Assembly (NCBI RefSeq): GCF_040796495.1
Contig: NZ_JBFNQN010000004.1
Coordinates: forward strand, 62,001 to 126,000
Reading direction: 5' to 3'
Source: Kineococcus endophyticus
GTDB lineage: Bacteria > Actinomycetota > Actinomycetes > Actinomycetales > Kineococcaceae
Length of the DNA stretch: 64,000 bases
The position numbers and the translations under genes are program-made. Positions within the stretch are counted from its first letter, which is position 1; each line of letters begins with the position of its first letter. The notes beneath the pieces were generated by a model, which made no database searches, was not told the origin of the DNA, and was given only the letters and a program-made list of their open reading frames with translations. Positions 49,481 through 58,573 of the stretch are shown piece after piece.

Positions 49481-50416
49481 GTGGTCACGTACGTCTTGAA
49501 GCGGGCCGGCCAGGGCCTCCTCACCGTGTTCCTCACGGTGTCCACCGTGTTCGTGCTCATCCGTCTCGCGCCCGGCGACCCTGCCCGCGCCTTCGCCGGG
49601 CCCCTGGCCACGACGGAGCAGTTGCAGCAGGTGCGGGACCGGTTCGGCCTCGACGACCCGCTGGGGTCGCAGTACCTGACGTTCCTGTCGCAGCTGCTGC
49701 ACGGCAACCTCGGGCAGTCCTACAGCTTCCAGGCGCCCGCCCTGACGGTCGTCGCCGACCGCATGCCCTACACGCTCACGCTGGCGTGCACGGCCATCGT
49801 CATCGCCGCGGTCGTCTCCATCCCGCTGGGCGTCTGGATGGCCCGCCGTCGCGACAGCCGGTCCGAGCTCGCCGCGAACGTCGCGACGATCGCGGGGCAG
49901 TCCATGCCGGACTTCTGGATCGGTGTGCTCCTGCTCAGCGTCTTCGCCGTGGCCCTGCCGGTCCTGCCGGCGTCGGGGTTCACGACGTGGAGCGGCCTGC
50001 TGCTGCCCGCCGTGACCATCGCGATCCTCCAGGTCGCGCTGCTGTCGCGCCTCGTGCGGCGCGAGATGGTGCAGAACCTCGCGGCGCCGTACTTCGTGGT
50101 GGCGCGTTCGCGGGGTTTCTCCAGCCACGTCCTCACCTGGCGGTACGCGATGGGGAACTCGGCGATCCCGGTGTTCACCGCGCTCGGCACCCGGTTCGCC
50201 GCCATGCTCAACGGCGTCGTCGTGGTCGAGGTCGTGTTCGCCTGGCCCGGTGTCGGTTCCCTCGTCGTCCGGGCCCTGGAGACCCGCGACTACCCGCTGA
50301 TCCAGGCCACCGTCCTCGTCACCTCGGTCCTCGCGGTCGGTGTCCAGCTCCTCGTCGACCTGCTCTACCCCCTGCTCGACCCACGCGTGCGTCTCGGGAA
50401 GGCGAGTGCAGCATGA
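49481..50416 (+). CDS. ABC transporter permease, DppB/OppB type
   Basis: A 311-aa permease with six transmembrane segments. The N-terminus YVLKRAGQGLLTVFLTVST, the GDPA motif and the EAA-like loop VARSRGFSSHVLTWRYA are typical of DppB. It starts 4 nt after the lipoprotein stop. Confidence 0.92.
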   Translation: MVTYVLKRAGQGLLTVFLTVSTVFVLIRLAPGDPARAFAGPLATTEQLQQVRDRFGLDDPLGSQYLTFLSQLLHGNLGQSYSFQAPALTVVADRMPYTLTLACTAIVIAAVVSIPLGVWMARRRDSRSELAANVATIAGQSMPDFWIGVLLLSVFAVALPVLPASGFTTWSGLLLPAVTIAILQVALLSRLVRREMVQNLAAPYFVVARSRGFSSHVLTWRYAMGNSAIPVFTALGTRFAAMLNGVVVVEVVFAWPGVGSLVVRALETRDYPLIQATVLVTSVLAVGVQLLVDLLYPLLDPRVRLGKASAA

Positions 50417-51348
50417 GCACGGAAACCCCCAGCCGCCCCTCGCGGCCCAGCGCGGTCACCGCTGCGCACCTCGCCCGGGCGGCGACGACGCGGCAGGCCC
50501 GCGCGAACCGCACCAAGACGGTCGCGGGACTCGTGTGCGCCCTCATCGTCGTCGTGCCGATCCTGCTCGCGAACCTCCTGCCGCTGCCGGACCCGAACGC
50601 GCAGGACCTCGGGGACCGGTTGCTCCCACCGCTGAGCGCCGGCCACCTGCTCGGCACCGACCAGCTCGGCCGCGACCTGCTCTCCCGCGTCCTGCACGGC
50701 GGTCAGGTCTCGCTCGCCGTCGGCGTGCTCGCGGTCGTCGTCTCGGGGGCCATCGGCCTCGTGCTCGGTGCCGCGGCGGGGTTCTACGGCCGCTGGGTCG
50801 ACGTCGTCGTCTCCCGCTTGCTGGAGGCGCAGATGTCCCTGCCGCTGCTGATGATGCTTCTCCTCGTCGTGGCGCTGTTCGGGCAGTCGATCCCCGTCAT
50901 CACCCTGGTGATCGCCGTCGCGCAGTGGCCGGAGGTGGCGAGGCTGACCCGTTCCCTCGTCCTCGTGGAGCGGGAGAAGCCGTACGTCGCGGCGGCCCGC
51001 ACGCTGGGGCTGCGACGGGTCTCGATCCTCGTCCGGCACGTCGTCCCGAACGTCGTGCCGCAGACCCTGCTCGTCGTCCTGCTGCTGCTCGCGCAGGCCG
51101 TGCTGCTGGAGAGCGCGCTGAGCTTCCTCGGCGCCGGGCCGGAACGCCCGTTCGCCACCTGGGGCCGCATCGTCTCCGACGGCCAGGACTACATCGGCAC
51201 CGCCTGGTGGCTCGTCACCGCCCCGGGTGTGGCGATCGTGCTGCTCGTCGTCGGGGTGAACCTGCTGGGGGACGCGCTGCGGGACGGGGCGGGAACGTCC
51301 TGGCGCAGTCGCGTCCGTGGACTGCTGGGCCGAGGGAGGACCGCGTGA
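50413..51348 (+). CDS. ABC transporter permease, DppC/OppC type
   Basis: A 311-aa permease. It has the GTDQLGRDLLSRVLHG motif diagnostic of DppC and the EAA loop ARTLGLRRVSILVRHVVPN. Its ATG overlaps the stop of the DppB-type gene (ATGA). Confidence 0.92.
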   Translation: MSTETPSRPSRPSAVTAAHLARAATTRQARANRTKTVAGLVCALIVVVPILLANLLPLPDPNAQDLGDRLLPPLSAGHLLGTDQLGRDLLSRVLHGGQVSLAVGVLAVVVSGAIGLVLGAAAGFYGRWVDVVVSRLLEAQMSLPLLMMLLLVVALFGQSIPVITLVIAVAQWPEVARLTRSLVLVEREKPYVAAARTLGLRRVSILVRHVVPNVVPQTLLVVLLLLAQAVLLESALSFLGAGPERPFATWGRIVSDGQDYIGTAWWLVTAPGVAIVLLVVGVNLLGDALRDGAGTSWRSRVRGLLGRGRTA

Positions 51349-52244
51349 AGACGCTCGACCGCACGGGACCGCAGGTGCGTGACGCTGCGGGCGAACCCCG
51401 GGGTGCCGGTGCCCCGCCGCTGCTGCAGGTCCAGGACCTGCAGGTGGAACTCATCACCGCGCGGGGGATCGTCCGCGCCGTCGACGGGGTCTCGTTCTCC
51501 GTCGACCGCGGCGAGACCGTCACGCTCATCGGCGAGTCCGGCTCGGGGAAGTCGACGACCGCCATGGGGATCCTCGGGTTGCTGCCCGACGACCTCGCGG
51601 TGCTGTCGGGGTCCGTCGTGCTCGACGGTGTCGACGTGCTGCGCGAACCCCGCGCGCTGGCCGCCGCCCGCGGACGCACCGTGGCGCTCGTGCCGCAGGA
51701 CCCGATGACGGCGCTCAGCCCCGTGCACAGCATCGGCAGCCAGTTGCGCGAGGCCGTCCGGCACGCCGGGGCGGCCAGCGGTGCGGCGGCGGTCCAGGCC
51801 CGCGCCGAACGGCTGCTCCAGCAGGTCCACATCCCCGACCCGCCCGCACAGCTGCGCAAGTTCCCGCACCAGTTGTCCGGGGGGATGCTGCAGCGCGTCC
51901 TCATCGCGATGGCGCTGGCCAGCGAACCGCAGCTCATCGTGGCCGACGAACCCACCTCGGCCCTCGACGTCACCGTGCAGGCCGGCGTCCTGGACCTGCT
52001 GCTGGAACTGCAGGAGCAGCGCGGTGTCGCGCTGCTCGTCATCACCCACGACCTCGGCGTGGCCCGGCTCGTGTCCGACCGGATCCACGTCATGCGCGGC
52101 GGTGTGTTCGTGGAGTCCGGCGAGGTCGAGTCCGTCATCGCCGACCCGCGCGAGGAGTACACCCGGGCCCTGCTCGCGGCGGTGCCCACGCTGGGACCCT
52201 GGGACGAGGACCCCGCGACGGGTCCGGACGGAGGACGGTCGTGA
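51345..52244 (+). CDS. ABC transporter ATP-binding protein, DppD/OppD type
   Basis: A 299-aa ATPase with Walker A GESGSGKST, signature LSGGM, Walker B LIVADEP and ITHDLG. About 25 extra N-terminal residues precede the core. GTG 51345 overlaps the upstream stop (GTGA), with GAGGGAGGA as ribosome site. The C-terminal extension is shorter than in OppD proteins that carry an iron-sulfur cluster. Confidence 0.92.
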   Translation: MKTLDRTGPQVRDAAGEPRGAGAPPLLQVQDLQVELITARGIVRAVDGVSFSVDRGETVTLIGESGSGKSTTAMGILGLLPDDLAVLSGSVVLDGVDVLREPRALAAARGRTVALVPQDPMTALSPVHSIGSQLREAVRHAGAASGAAAVQARAERLLQQVHIPDPPAQLRKFPHQLSGGMLQRVLIAMALASEPQLIVADEPTSALDVTVQAGVLDLLLELQEQRGVALLVITHDLGVARLVSDRIHVMRGGVFVESGEVESVIADPREEYTRALLAAVPTLGPWDEDPATGPDGGRS

Positions 52245-53068
52245 ACGAGACCCCGGTTCTCGAGGTCGAGGACCTCGTCGTGGAGTACGGCTCCTTCCGT
52301 GCCGTGGACGGCGTCTCGTTCCGGGTGCCGCGCGGGCGGACCGTCGCCGTCGTGGGGGAGTCGGGCTGCGGGAAGTCGACGGTCGCCAAGGCCGTCATGC
52401 GGCTGCTGGTACCCACGGCCGGCCGGGTGGTGCTCGACGGCACCGACATCACCCACCTGCCCGACCGCCGGCTGCGGCCGCTGCGGCACCGCTGGCAGAT
52501 GGTGTTCCAGGACCCCTACGGTTCCCTCGACCCGCACCTGACGGCGTCCGAGATCGTCGCGGAGGCGCTGCGGCAGCGCGGGACGGCGAAGGGCCTGCGG
52601 GAGGCCCGTGTCCGCGAGCTGTTCGACCGGGTCGGTCTGCCCGCCAACGGCCTGGAACGTCGTCCGGCGGAGTTCTCCGGCGGGCAGCGGCAGCGCATCG
52701 GCATCGCCCGCGCCCTGGCCTCCGAACCCGAACTCCTGCTGTGCGACGAGGCGACGAGCGCGCTCGACGTCTCCGTGCAGGCGCAGGTGCTCGACCTGCT
52801 GCGCGAGGTCCAGCGCGACACGGGCATCAGCTGCCTGTTCATCTCGCACAACCTCGGCGTCGTGCAGGGCATCAGCGACGAGGTCGTCGTCATGCGCGGC
52901 GGTCGTGTCGTCGAGTCGGGCCCGACCGCGCGGGTGCTCACCAGCCCGGCCGAGGACTACACGCGCCGACTGCGACGCGCGGCGCTCGACCCGGCCGCGA
53001 TGGTCGGCCGCAAACCCCGGCACGTCGTCCGCGGCGTGCTCACCACCACCGGAGGGACCGCCGCATGA
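52241..53068 (+). CDS. ABC transporter ATP-binding protein, DppF/OppF type
   Basis: A 275-aa ATPase with Walker A GESGCGKST, signature FSGGQRQRIGIAR, Walker B LLLCDEATSALD and FISHNLG. It pairs with the DppD-type ATPase. The GTG overlaps the upstream stop. Confidence 0.92.
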   Translation: MNETPVLEVEDLVVEYGSFRAVDGVSFRVPRGRTVAVVGESGCGKSTVAKAVMRLLVPTAGRVVLDGTDITHLPDRRLRPLRHRWQMVFQDPYGSLDPHLTASEIVAEALRQRGTAKGLREARVRELFDRVGLPANGLERRPAEFSGGQRQRIGIARALASEPELLLCDEATSALDVSVQAQVLDLLREVQRDTGISCLFISHNLGVVQGISDEVVVMRGGRVVESGPTARVLTSPAEDYTRRLRRAALDPAAMVGRKPRHVVRGVLTTTGGTAA

Positions 53069-54042
53069 CCGGCTCCACGACAGGCACCCCCACAGGCATC
53101 GGGGCGCGCCCCGTGCTGGGCACCATGACGTTCGCCGACACCGTCGACGAGGGCACGGCGAAGGAGATGCTCGACGTCGCCCTCACCCACGGGGTGACCG
53201 CGGTCGACACCGCCAACGCCTACGCCGGCGGCGCGACCGAGGAACTCCTCGGGACCCTCCTCGTCGGCCGGCGCGACGAGGTGGAACTGGCGTCGAAGGT
53301 CGGCATGCCGCACCCGGACGCCGGCGACGACGCCCTGCTCTCACCCGTCGCGGTCCGGCGCTGCGTCGAGGCGAGCCTGCGGCGGTTGCGGACCGACCGG
53401 CTCGACCTGCTGTACCTGCACCAGCCCGACCGGTCCACGCCCGTCGAGGACACGCTGGCGGCGGTCGCGGAACTCGTCGCCGAGGGCAAGGTGCGCAGCC
53501 TCGGCGTCTCGAACTACGCGGCCTGGCAGATCGCGGACGTCGAGACCGCTGCGGACCGTGTGGGCGCTCCGCGGCCGGTCGTGGCCCAGCAGCTCTACAA
53601 CCTGCTGGCCCGCCGCATCGAGGAGGAGTACGTCGAGTTCGCCACCGTCCACCACCTCGCGACCATGGTCTACAACCCCCTCGGTGGGGGGCTGCTGACC
53701 GGGCGGCACCGGTTCTCCGACCGTCCGTCAGAGGGTCGGTTCGGCTCCTCGCGGCTCGCGGAGATGTACTCGCAGCGGTACTGGGACGAGCAGTTGTTCG
53801 GGGCCGTCGAGCGGCTGCGCGCCGTGGCCGACGGCGCAGGTCTGCCGATGGCCGAACTGGCCCTGCGCTGGACCGCCCACCGCGACGTCGTGGACTCCCT
53901 GCTGCTCGGGGGTTCCCGCGCCGAGCAGCTGCAGCAGAACCTCGAGGCCCTGGCGGCGGGGCCGCTGCCGGCCGACGTGCTCGAGGCCTGCGACGAGGTC
54001 GGCGCCGCCCTGCGCGGCCCCGCCCCGGCCTACAACCGCTGA
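53065..54042 (+). CDS. Aldo/keto reductase
   Basis: A 325-aa oxidoreductase with the catalytic residues Asp and Tyr (VDTANAYAGG), Lys (ASKVG) and His (YLHQPD). It is coupled to the importer genes (ATGA overlap, GGAGGG site). It would reduce or oxidise a sugar or sugar-derived carbonyl from the imported compound; the substrate is unknown. Confidence 0.9.
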   Translation: MTGSTTGTPTGIGARPVLGTMTFADTVDEGTAKEMLDVALTHGVTAVDTANAYAGGATEELLGTLLVGRRDEVELASKVGMPHPDAGDDALLSPVAVRRCVEASLRRLRTDRLDLLYLHQPDRSTPVEDTLAAVAELVAEGKVRSLGVSNYAAWQIADVETAADRVGAPRPVVAQQLYNLLARRIEEEYVEFATVHHLATMVYNPLGGGLLTGRHRFSDRPSEGRFGSSRLAEMYSQRYWDEQLFGAVERLRAVADGAGLPMAELALRWTAHRDVVDSLLLGGSRAEQLQQNLEALAAGPLPADVLEACDEVGAALRGPAPAYNR

Positions 54043-54071
54043 ACCCCGTCACCACCTGAGGAGACCCGACC

Positions 54072-54854
54072 GTGCAGGCAGCAGACCGACCGGACCCCGC
54101 CGACTTCGCCCGGCGCGTGCGCGCGCGCGAGCTCGTCGTCGGGTACTGGATCACCCTCGACGCGCCGTTCGCCACCGAACGCGTCGCGCGGCTCGGCTAC
54201 GACTACGTCGCGATCGACGCCCAGCACGGGCTGCTCGGGCACAGCGGGGTCCTGCACGGGATGCTCGCCGTCGACTGCGGCGGATCCGCCGGCGTCGTCC
54301 GCGTCGCGGCCAACGACCCGACCGCCATCGGCCACGCCCTCGACGCCGGTGCCCGCGGCATCGTCGTGCCCCTCGTGAACACCGCGGCGGAGGCGGCCGC
54401 GGCCGTCCGGTCCGCGAAGTACCCGCCGCACGGCGTCCGGTCCTACGGTCCGATGCGGTCCGGGCTGCGCGTCGGACCCGTCCCCGCGCAGGCGGACGAG
54501 CAGACGGCGGTGCTGGCGATGATCGAGACCGCCGACGGTCTCGCGAACGTCGAGGAGATCGCCGCGACCCCCGGGCTCGACGGTCTGTACGTCGGGCCCT
54601 CCGACCTGTCCATCGGTCTCGGGGGCGCGTTCCCCGGCGACCCCGCCGTGCAGGAGGAGTTCGACGCGGCCCTGACCCGGGTCCTCGCCGCGTGCGAGGC
54701 GGCGGGCGTCGCGGCGGGCATCCACACTCCGCACGGCGACGTCGCCCGGCGACGCATCGAGGCCGGTTGGACGTTCGTCACCGTCGCCTCGGACGTGGTG
54801 CACCTGGAGAACGCCGCGCGCGAGCACCTCTCGACCGCGAGGGGGCAGGCGTGA
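54072..54854 (+). CDS. HpcH/HpaI-family aldolase
   Basis: A 260-aa class II pyruvate aldolase. Visible motifs are DYVAIDAQHG with the catalytic His, VRVAANDP, ARGIVVPLVNT, and the metal ligands Glu in MIETADGL and Asp in GPSDLSIGLG. It would split a 2-keto-3-deoxy sugar acid, or similar, to pyruvate and an aldehyde. GTG 54072 has GAGGAGA at 7 nt. It is part of the importer operon and gives the clearest hint that a sugar acid is degraded. Confidence 0.92.
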   Translation: MQAADRPDPADFARRVRARELVVGYWITLDAPFATERVARLGYDYVAIDAQHGLLGHSGVLHGMLAVDCGGSAGVVRVAANDPTAIGHALDAGARGIVVPLVNTAAEAAAAVRSAKYPPHGVRSYGPMRSGLRVGPVPAQADEQTAVLAMIETADGLANVEEIAATPGLDGLYVGPSDLSIGLGGAFPGDPAVQEEFDAALTRVLAACEAAGVAAGIHTPHGDVARRRIEAGWTFVTVASDVVHLENAAREHLSTARGQA

Positions 54855-56041
54855 GCGAGTTCCTGCTGCCGGAGGTCGACGACCCGTCGGTGACCACCCT
54901 CGTGGCGGACGGCGGCGTGGTGTCGGGTTTCCTGCCCGCCCCGACCGTCCAGTGCCACGCCGCGAACCTCGCAGTCCTGCCCGGCGGTGACCTCGCCTGC
55001 GTGTGGTTCGGCGGGACCCAGGAGGGTGTCGCGGACATCGACGTGTGGATGTCGGTCCTCGCGCCGGACGCGACGGCGTGGTCGGACCCCGTCCGCCTGT
55101 CGTCCGATCCCGAGCGCTCGGAGCAGAACCCGATCCTGTGGACCACGCCCGCCGGTGAGGTGTGGTTGCTGCACACGGCGCAGACCGCGGGGAACCAGGA
55201 CACCGCCGAGGTGCGCCGCCGGGTGTCCACGGACGGTGGCCGGACGTTCGGGCCGACGGAGACGTTCGTGCCGGCGTCGGCCGCGGGTGGGGTGTTCGTG
55301 CGGCAGCCGCCCGTCGTGACCCCGGCCGGACGCTGGCTGCTGCCCTTGTTCCGCTGCCCCGTCGCGCCGGGAGCTCGGTGGCGAGGTGACGAGGACGACA
55401 GCGTCGTGCTCACCTCCGACGACGAGGGCCGGACCTGGCGCGAGGTCGTCGTCCCCGGCAGCACCGGGATGGTGCACATGAACGTGCAGGTGCGCCCGGA
55501 CTCCTCGCTCGTGGCGTTCTACCGCAGCCGCTGGGCCGACGCGGTCCACCGGTCCACGTCGACCGACGGGGGCGACAGCTGGTCGGCGCCGGAACCCACG
55601 CCGCTGCCCAACAACAACTCCTCGGTCCAGGTGTCGACGGACCCCGGCGGCGGTCTCGTCATCGCCTTCAACCGCATCCGCGCCACCGAGGACACCCCCC
55701 GTCGCGAATCCCTCTACGACGAGATCGGGGACGAGGGGATCGTCGACCAGGTCTCCTCGACCCCCACCTCGGCCGACGGACCCCGGGCGGTCTGGGGAAC
55801 GCCGCGCGCGCCCATGACCCTGGCCCGTTCCACCGACGGCGGCCTCACCTGGGACCGCTCGCTCGACCTCGAGGGCGGGGACGGGAACTGCCTGACGAAC
55901 GACTCCCGCGCCGGGGCGAACCACGAGTTGTCGTACCCCAGCGTCCTCGTCGTCGCTGACACGGTCCACGTCGCCTACACCTGGCACCGCCGCGCGATCC
56001 GCTACGCCCGGCTGCCGCTGGCCCTGCTGGTGGACGGGTGA
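54851..56041 (+). CDS. Sialidase-like (BNR/Asp-box) protein, cytoplasmic
   Basis: A 396-aa beta-propeller protein of the BNR_2 type. Four Asp-boxes are visible: STDGGRTF (126-133), SDDEGRTW (189-196), STDGGDSW (237-244) and STDGGLTW (327-334). Also present are SEQNPILW and FVRQPPVVTPAG. There is no signal peptide, so it acts inside the cell on an imported molecule. True neuraminidase activity is unproven; relatives in sugar-acid clusters are of unknown reaction. It overlaps the aldolase stop (GTGA). Confidence 0.85.
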   Translation: MSEFLLPEVDDPSVTTLVADGGVVSGFLPAPTVQCHAANLAVLPGGDLACVWFGGTQEGVADIDVWMSVLAPDATAWSDPVRLSSDPERSEQNPILWTTPAGEVWLLHTAQTAGNQDTAEVRRRVSTDGGRTFGPTETFVPASAAGGVFVRQPPVVTPAGRWLLPLFRCPVAPGARWRGDEDDSVVLTSDDEGRTWREVVVPGSTGMVHMNVQVRPDSSLVAFYRSRWADAVHRSTSTDGGDSWSAPEPTPLPNNNSSVQVSTDPGGGLVIAFNRIRATEDTPRRESLYDEIGDEGIVDQVSSTPTSADGPRAVWGTPRAPMTLARSTDGGLTWDRSLDLEGGDGNCLTNDSRAGANHELSYPSVLVVADTVHVAYTWHRRAIRYARLPLALLVDG

Positions 56042-56709
56042 GCCCGCTCGCCGTCGTCACCGGCTGCAGCTCGGGCATCGGCCGCGCCGTGACCGCGCAC
56101 CTGCTGGACCAGGGCTACCGGGTCCGGGGGTTGTCCCGCACCGCCCCTGACCTGCCCGCCGTGGACTGGGTCGCGGCCGACCTCGCCGACGCGGCGCAGG
56201 TGGTGGAGGGAGTCGAGGACCTGGAGTCGGTCGACGCCGTCGTGCACTGCGCGGGTTTCCAGCGGACGAACCCGCTGGGCTCGCTGCGCGCCGAGGACCT
56301 GCGGGCCATGTTCGACGTCCACGTCGCCGCGGCCGCGCTGCTCGTCGACACGCTCGCCGACCGGGTCGTCGACGGCGGCCGCGTCGTGCTGCTCGGCAGC
56401 CGCACCATGGTCGGGGTGGCGGGCAAGTCGCAGTACGCCGCGACCAAGGCCGCGCTGACCGGGCTGTCCCGCAGCTGGGCCCAGGAACTCGCCCCGCGCC
56501 GCATCACGGTGAACGTCGTGGCCCCCGGGCCCACCGCGACCGCCATGACGCACGACCCCGGTCGCGCGAGCACCCCGGTCAAGGTCCCGCCGCTCGGTGC
56601 CCTCGTCGACCCGGCGGACGTCGCCGCACTCGTCGGGTTCCTGCTCGGGCCGGCCGGGAGGTCGGTGACGGGCCAGGCCGTCGTCGTCTGCGGGGGCGCC
56701 TCGCTCTGA
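56038..56709 (+). CDS. Short-chain dehydrogenase/reductase
   Basis: A 223-aa SDR. The cofactor motif is TGCSSGIG (9-16) and the active site is SQYAATK; the NNAG motif is replaced by HCAGF, which is common. It is the last gene of the catabolic operon (GTGA overlap) and probably oxidises an intermediate. Confidence 0.9.
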   Translation: MSPLAVVTGCSSGIGRAVTAHLLDQGYRVRGLSRTAPDLPAVDWVAADLADAAQVVEGVEDLESVDAVVHCAGFQRTNPLGSLRAEDLRAMFDVHVAAAALLVDTLADRVVDGGRVVLLGSRTMVGVAGKSQYAATKAALTGLSRSWAQELAPRRITVNVVAPGPTATAMTHDPGRASTPVKVPPLGALVDPADVAALVGFLLGPAGRSVTGQAVVVCGGASL

Positions 56710-56808
56710 GGGGGTGGTGAGCATCCTCCGGGGGGCGTGGTGAAGCCCGCCGGAACCGGTACCGATTCGCCCGTACGGGCGATTGTCGTCCGACACACTG
56801 TTGAGGCC

Positions 56809-56835
56809 TCAACCGTCTCGTTCACCGGCCGAAAC
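56809..56835 (+). promoter_or_regulatory. Flagellar/WhiG-type (sigma-28-like) promoter for the transmembrane chemoreceptor
   Basis: TCAA (56809-56812), a 15-bp spacer, then GCCGAAAC (56828-56835), 7 nt before ATG 56843. The layout would give an mRNA that starts at the start codon. It resembles the site at 19283-19310 ahead of the soluble chemoreceptor. Confidence 0.6.
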
Positions 56836-56842
56836 CTTGTGC

Positions 56843-58429
56843 ATGGCCAAACGACTGCGGGACCTCTCCATCACCACGAAGCTCGGACTGGGCTTCGGCA
56901 CCGTCTGCCTGCTGCTGGTGGCGGCGGTCGGCCTGGGGCTGCAGACCCTGCACACGTCCCAGGCGACGGTGTCGTCGATGTCCGACGTCGTGGTGCCGGG
57001 GGTCAAGTACAGCGGCCTGGTGAAGTACGGCGTCGCCCAGACGCGGCTCGACGTCACCTCGATGGGCCTGGCCACCGACGCGGCGGGCCGCGCGAGCGCC
57101 CGGAGCGCGATGGCGGCGGACGACGCGGAGCTCGACGCGAGCTGGAAGGGGTACCTCGACACGTTCCCCGTCTCCACCCAGGCCGACCGCGACTCCTTCC
57201 AGGCGGACCTCGCCTCGTTCCGCCAGCTGCGCGGGCCCGCCGTCACGGCGGCCGAGAACGGCGACCTGCCGGGGTTCCAGACGGTGCGCAACCGCGACCT
57301 GCTGCCGCTGGCCACCCGGATGAACACGACCCTCGACCGGATCCAGAAGGCCGAGGTCGACAACGCGACGCACACCTCGGCGCTCGGGGCCGCTCGCTAC
57401 CGCGAGGCGCTGTGGCTGCTCCTCGGCCTCGGGGCGGTGGCCCTCGTCGCCGCCGCCGTCGTCGCCGTCCTCGTGGCGCGCTCGATCACCCGCCCGCTGG
57501 GGCGGACCGCCGAGGTCGTCCGCGGGCTGGCGCAGGGTCGGCTGGACCAGCGCGTCGGGTACGCCGCCGCCGACGAGATCGGCCGGTTGTCCCAGGCCGT
57601 CGACGAGACCATGGACACGCTGGCGACGACGATGACCGAGATCACCGCGACCGCCCAGGTGCTCGCGGGTTCCAGCGAGGAGCTGTCCGCCGTCGCCACC
57701 CAGCTCTCGGCCGGCGCCGAGGAGTCCGCGGCGCAGGCGCAGGTCGTGTCCGCTGCGGCGGAGGAGATCAGCGCGAACATCGGCACGGTCGCCGCCGCCG
57801 GCGAGCAGATGACCGCCGCCATCGGCGAGATCGCCACCTCCACCGCGGACGCGTCCGCGACCGCCGCCTCCGCGGTCAGCGCCGCCGAGGGGGCCGGTCA
57901 GACCCTGCAGCGCCTGTCGGCCTCGAGCCGGGAGATCGGCGAGGTGGTGAAGCTGATCACCTCGATCGCAGCTCAGACGAACCTGCTGGCCCTCAACGCG
58001 ACCATCGAGGCCGCGCGGGCCGGCGACGCCGGCAAGGGGTTCGCCGTGGTCGCCGGCGAGGTGAAGGAGCTGGCCGGTCAGACCGCTCGTGCCACCGAGT
58101 CGATCACCGCCCGCGTCGGTGCCACCCAGGCGGACGTGGAGGAGGCCTCGGCGGCCATCGCGCGCATCGGGAACGTCATCACGCAGATCGACGCCCTGCA
58201 GTCGACCATCGCGGCCGCCGTGGAGGAGCAGTCCGCGACGACGGGGGAGATGGTCCGCAACGTCAGCGAGGTGTCGACGGGCTCCCAGGAGATCGCCGTG
58301 ACCATCTCCGGGGTGGCGTCGGCGGCCACTCAGACGACGTCCGGCGCCCACCAGACGGCGACCACCGCGGCCGACGTCTCCCGCGCGGCCGCCCGCCTCC
58401 AGCAGCTCACCGCCGCCTTCACCCTCTGA
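56843..58429 (+). CDS. Methyl-accepting chemotaxis protein (4HB sensor, HAMP)
   Basis: A 528-aa chemoreceptor. TM1 is about 14-34, followed by a four-helix-bundle-like extracytoplasmic domain (35-185), TM2 about 190-213, HAMP 214-266 ([20 protein letters not shown]) and the signalling domain with tip [20 protein letters not shown]. It would report an external or membrane signal to CheA/CheW. ATG 56843 has no ribosome site but is 7 nt after the sigma-28-like -10 element. No other chemotaxis gene is nearby. Confidence 0.93.
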   Translation: MAKRLRDLSITTKLGLGFGTVCLLLVAAVGLGLQTLHTSQATVSSMSDVVVPGVKYSGLVKYGVAQTRLDVTSMGLATDAAGRASARSAMAADDAELDASWKGYLDTFPVSTQADRDSFQADLASFRQLRGPAVTAAENGDLPGFQTVRNRDLLPLATRMNTTLDRIQKAEVDNATHTSALGAARYREALWLLLGLGAVALVAAAVVAVLVARSITRPLGRTAEVVRGLAQGRLDQRVGYAAADEIGRLSQAVDETMDTLATTMTEITATAQVLAGSSEELSAVATQLSAGAEESAAQAQVVSAAAEEISANIGTVAAAGEQMTAAIGEIATSTADASATAASAVSAAEGAGQTLQRLSASSREIGEVVKLITSIAAQTNLLALNATIEAARAGDAGKGFAVVAGEVKELAGQTARATESITARVGATQADVEEASAAIARIGNVITQIDALQSTIAAAVEEQSATTGEMVRNVSEVSTGSQEIAVTISGVASAATQTTSGAHQTATTAADVSRAAARLQQLTAAFTL

Positions 58430-58464
58430 CGCCCGCCCGCCACGCGCCGCCACGGACCGTCCTG

Positions 58465-58540
58465 CTCCCGCGTGGAAAACACTCTTTCCGCCCTCGGAAC
58501 ACGCGTTCCGAGGGCGGAAAGAGTGTTTTCCACGCGGGAG
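58465..58540. repeat. Perfect 36-bp-arm palindrome (family A), copy 2, probable bidirectional terminator
   Basis: Arms 58465-58500 and 58505-58540 are exact inverted copies with a 4-nt loop (ACGC). Each arm contains the 21-bp core GGAAAACACTCTTTCCGCCC that also occurs twice at 10352-10419. It sits centrally in the convergent gap: 35 nt after the chemoreceptor stop and 33 nt after the TetR stop. Here termination in both directions is likely. Confidence 0.85.
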
Positions 58541-58573
58541 TGGGTGGGTCGGTCAGGCGGTGGTGGGGGCGGG

